A stretch of DNA of 8,250 nt from Halanaerobiaceae bacterium. Its GTDB lineage: Bacteria > Bacillota > Halanaerobiia > Halanaerobiales > DTU029. The stretch is from the NCBI GenBank assembly GCA_012521855.1, contig JAAYLO010000175.1, forward strand, positions 1 through 8,250, read 5' to 3'. Numbering within the stretch: position 1 is the first letter of the stretch; every line of letters begins with the position of its first letter. A model generated the notes under the pieces. That model was not told where the DNA came from and did not search any database. It was given only the letters and a program-made list of their open reading frames with translations. The translations under genes and the position numbers were made by a program. Positions 6,314 through 8,250 of the stretch are shown here, piece after piece.

Positions 6314-7447
6314 TTACAGCCCGCCTTTTTTTAGAAGGAGTTCCGCAGTTCGTTTCAGAGCCCCGGAAGATCCCAGTTTTTCTTTTACATACCTAAGCTC
6401 TACTCTCGTGTTATTTAGCAGATGCGGTTTATTTAAAAGAGACATGGCTGTTTTGTATATATAGTCTGAATTTGCCTTTTCCTGTATCAGCTCAGGTGCT
6501 ATCTCACGGTTAGCTATTATATTGGGCATACCTATATATTCGATTCCAAGGACCTTTTTTCCCAGGCGGTAAGTAAACGGACTGACCTTATAGATTATAA
6601 CCATCGGTGTCCCGATAATGGCTGCCTCCAATGTTGCTGTTCCTGAAGCCGTGATTATTAAATCTGATATGCTCATTACTTCATAAGCCTTTCCTTCAAC
6701 CAGTTTCAGAATCAACTCATAATTTGCCGCCATCCTGGACACTTTTTCTTTATCTATACCTTTTGCCAGTGGTATAATAAATTGGTAATCAGCCGTTTCT
6801 TTCTGTATCCTTTCTGCCGTTTTCAGCATCTCCGGAAGCAGAGAATCTATTTCCTGCTTGCGGCTGCCTGGCAATAAACCGATTATTTTCTTTTCTGGAT
6901 CAAGCTCTAAATCCTGACAAATTTCCCTGTGTTCACCATGAACCTTCACTATATCAATTAATGGATGTCCCACAAAAACCAGATCTGCCCCTGCTTCTCT
7001 GTATACCCTGGCTTCCATTGGAAAAACAGAAGCAATGGTTGCATTATACCTGGCCATCCATCTTGCTCTCCACCTACCCCAGATCCAGGCAGACGGGCTA
7101 AAATAATTTACTACGGGCACTTTTTTTTTATAAGCTATCCTTGCCATCAGCATATTAAAACCCGGATTATCTACCAGAAAAATTACATCAGGTTTCCGGA
7201 CAGTGATAGCTCTTTTAAGTGTCTGTAAATTTTTTAAATGTATATTTATATTTTTTAAGGCCTCTCCAAATCCAATAGTACTTATTTCCTGGGGATCAAT
7301 CAGGATATCGACTCCTGCTTCCCTGAGGAAAGCTGATCCCATTCCGAAGAAGTTTACATCCGGATTAATTTTCTTTATTTCCCTTACAACACGGGCAGCA
7401 TGCATATCGCCAGAGGTCTCGCCGGCAACTACCATTATATTTCCCAA
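6314..7447 (-). CDS. lpxB: Lipid-A-disaccharide synthase LpxB
   Basis: This GT19 glycosyltransferase joins UDP-2,3-diacylglucosamine and lipid X into the tetraacyl disaccharide of lipid A at the inner membrane. It is 377 residues from the chosen start, against about 380 in the family. Motifs: VVAGETSGD near the N-terminus, FLVDNPGFN (the Asp equivalent to E. coli Asp98), PSAWIWGRWR, VGHPLID, LLPGSRKQEI, and SGTATLEAAIIGTPMV in the donor site. The start is uncertain. ATG 7474 overlaps lpxI but has no SD; TTG 7447 and ATG 7435 both lie after a GGGGGTGG run just past the lpxI stop. TTG 7447 gives the usual seven residues before AGE and is preferred. It contains an A9 run at 7121-7129 that codes for three lysines. 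Confidence 0.95.
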   Translation of the reverse strand: MGNIMVVAGETSGDMHAARVVREIKKINPDVNFFGMGSAFLREAGVDILIDPQEISTIGFGEALKNINIHLKNLQTLKRAITVRKPDVIFLVDNPGFNMLMARIAYKKKVPVVNYFSPSAWIWGRWRARWMARYNATIASVFPMEARVYREAGADLVFVGHPLIDIVKVHGEHREICQDLELDPEKKIIGLLPGSRKQEIDSLLPEMLKTAERIQKETADYQFIIPLAKGIDKEKVSRMAANYELILKLVEGKAYEVMSISDLIITASGTATLEAAIIGTPMVIIYKVSPFTYRLGKKVLGIEYIGMPNIIANREIAPELIQEKANSDYIYKTAMSLLNKPHLLNNTRVELRYVKEKLGSSGALKRTAELLLKKGGL

Positions 7448-7460
7448 AAATCCACCCCCA

Positions 7461-8063
7461 TTACTCAAGATCATTGCTATTCAGGGCTGCCAGGACAATA
7501 CCATTTTCCTCTGCCCTCTCAAGAAAAAGCTCCTTATCCAGAAGCAAAGTACTTCCTGCTTCAATAACAAGGGCTCTTGCCTTTACCTCTATGACAGTAT
7601 TCAATGTATCTCCACCCACAACCGGTAAGTCAAAACGGAAGTCCTGCCCGGGCCTGGCTGCTTTTGCAATTACAACACCAGGACCAGCCAACTGGCAGCC
7701 TCTTCTGATAGCCGCATCTGTTCCCTCGATTGTTTCAACAGCCAGTACAGTCCGGTTCTTTACAACAACAGTCTGGCCTATATCCAGACGCCCTATCTCA
7801 CGGGCAATTTTAAAGGCATATCTCATATCTGAAATCAATTGCTCATCAGGCTTTTTTTTGGTCAATATCCCCCCCCGGGGAATTAAATCTTCCAGATAAC
7901 GTGACTGTTCCAGTACTTCAATTCCTTCCCGGGTAAATTCATTTACAATAGCAGATAAAATGCTATCATTATTCAGATCCTTTAGTCCTCCCAGTAATGC
8001 CTTGAAACGCTCATCCAGAACCAGCTCCTGAAACAACAGGGATTTATCGACACTGCCAATCAT
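7461..8063 (-). CDS. lpxI: LpxI, C-terminal part downstream of an in-frame stop
   Basis: This segment encodes the catalytic C-terminal domain (DUF1009) of UDP-2,3-diacylglucosamine pyrophosphatase LpxI, which releases UMP to give lipid X in the step before LpxB. It also carries the end of the N-terminal domain. Visible family features are VMIGSVDKSLLF, VETIEGTDAAIRRG, KAARPGQDFRFDLPVVGGDT and a closing VIEAGSTLLLDKE. It is 200 residues against about 270-280 for the whole protein. The frame runs on upstream of ATG 8063 without a break in family similarity as far as TAA 8094-8096. ATG 8063 has no SD and lies in the middle of a conserved strand, so it is not a natural start. A G8 run (7876-7869) and an A8 run (7859-7852) lie close together in this part. 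It is either a disrupted gene or a sequence error. Confidence 0.85.
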   Translation of the reverse strand: MIGSVDKSLLFQELVLDERFKALLGGLKDLNNDSILSAIVNEFTREGIEVLEQSRYLEDLIPRGGILTKKKPDEQLISDMRYAFKIAREIGRLDIGQTVVVKNRTVLAVETIEGTDAAIRRGCQLAGPGVVIAKAARPGQDFRFDLPVVGGDTLNTVIEVKARALVIEAGSTLLLDKELFLERAEENGIVLAALNSNDLE

Positions 8064-8093
8064 TACGAGTTCTTTTATCTGATCAGCAGCCAG

Positions 8094-8096
8094 TTA
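8094..8096 (-). other. lpxI: In-frame ochre (TAA) codon interrupting lpxI
   Basis: The codons are CTT ATC AGG TAA CTG GCT GCT, with both sides in the same frame and both matching LpxI. No insertion or deletion is needed to join them, so this is a single nonsense codon and not a frameshift. TAA also ends other genes here (DUF3084, lptB, lptC, lpxB, lpxI), so a reassigned code is not the explanation. Confidence 0.85.
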
Positions 8097-8250
8097 CCTG
8101 ATAAGTTGATCCAGAAGACCTAAATCTACATTCTTAACCTGATCAGCGATTTCTTCCAGAGCCCTGTTGGGAGTTCTCCTTAAATTGTAAGCATAAACCT
8201 CTATACCCTGCTCCCTGGCAGCTCTTGCCCATATTTGTGGTAAATTTACA
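8094..8250 (-). CDS. lpxI: LpxI, N-terminal part ending at a premature stop (5' end outside window)
   Basis: The 51 codons from the right edge read NLPQIWARAAREQGIEVYAY and then a span ending NVDLGLLDQLIR before TAA. This is the LpxI N-terminal domain, lacking only about 10-12 residues beyond the window. Family members continue here with an aromatic or aliphatic residue and then a helix and the VVMxGKV strand; the bases after the TAA do encode exactly that (LAADQIKELVMIGSV) in the same frame. One base change from TAT or TAC would create the stop. This part alone would lack the catalytic domain. Confidence 0.8.
   Translation of the reverse strand, partial: VNLPQIWARAAREQGIEVYAYNLRRTPNRALEEIADQVKNVDLGLLDQLIR

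Noticed and set aside
7203..7899. Two 141-codon plus-strand frames (7203-7628 and 7474-7899)
   Set aside because: Both are antisense shadows of lpxB and lpxI; the minus-strand readings carry clear family motifs.

Overview
All the genes I can support lie on the minus strand, so the window reads from right to left. The content points to a diderm (outer-membrane) Firmicute, most like the Halanaerobiales. The reasons are a lipid A/LPS export cluster that uses LpxI, an outer-membrane-type protein with one SLH domain and a TRYE motif, a DUF3084 gene, a moderately AT-rich base composition, and strong Firmicute-style Shine-Dalgarno (SD) sequences. The order is inferred from gene content only; a Negativicute or another diderm lineage is not excluded.

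Layout in transcription order: lpxI (8250-7461, 5' end outside the window and interrupted by an in-frame TAA at 8094-8096), lpxB (7447-6314), lptC (6303-5689), lptA (5693-5061, apparently starting at ATT), lptB (5053-4334), and one lptF/lptG-type permease (4319-3222). A promoter with a perfect TATAAT follows, then a DUF3084 membrane coiled-coil gene (3146-1938) that overlaps a small RuvC/YqgF-like nuclease-fold gene (1945-1535). After a 427-base non-coding stretch (1534-1108) with a promoter candidate and a structured leader comes an SLH-domain outer-membrane protein (1107 to beyond the left edge).

How the genes work together: LpxI and LpxB make UMP-cleaved lipid X and then the lipid A disaccharide. 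LptB with the LptF/G-type permease extracts LPS from the inner membrane, LptC receives it, and LptA carries it across the periplasm. The SLH protein probably tethers the outer membrane to the cell wall and may form a barrel in it. DUF3084 and the RuvC-like protein have no settled role here and sit on their own promoter.

The main points for a second look are the nonsense codon in lpxI, the non-canonical ATT start of lptA, the GTG start and separate promoter of the DUF3084/RuvC-like pair, the presence of only one LptF/G gene, and the structured leader of the SLH gene. No tRNA, rRNA, CRISPR array or mobile element was seen.
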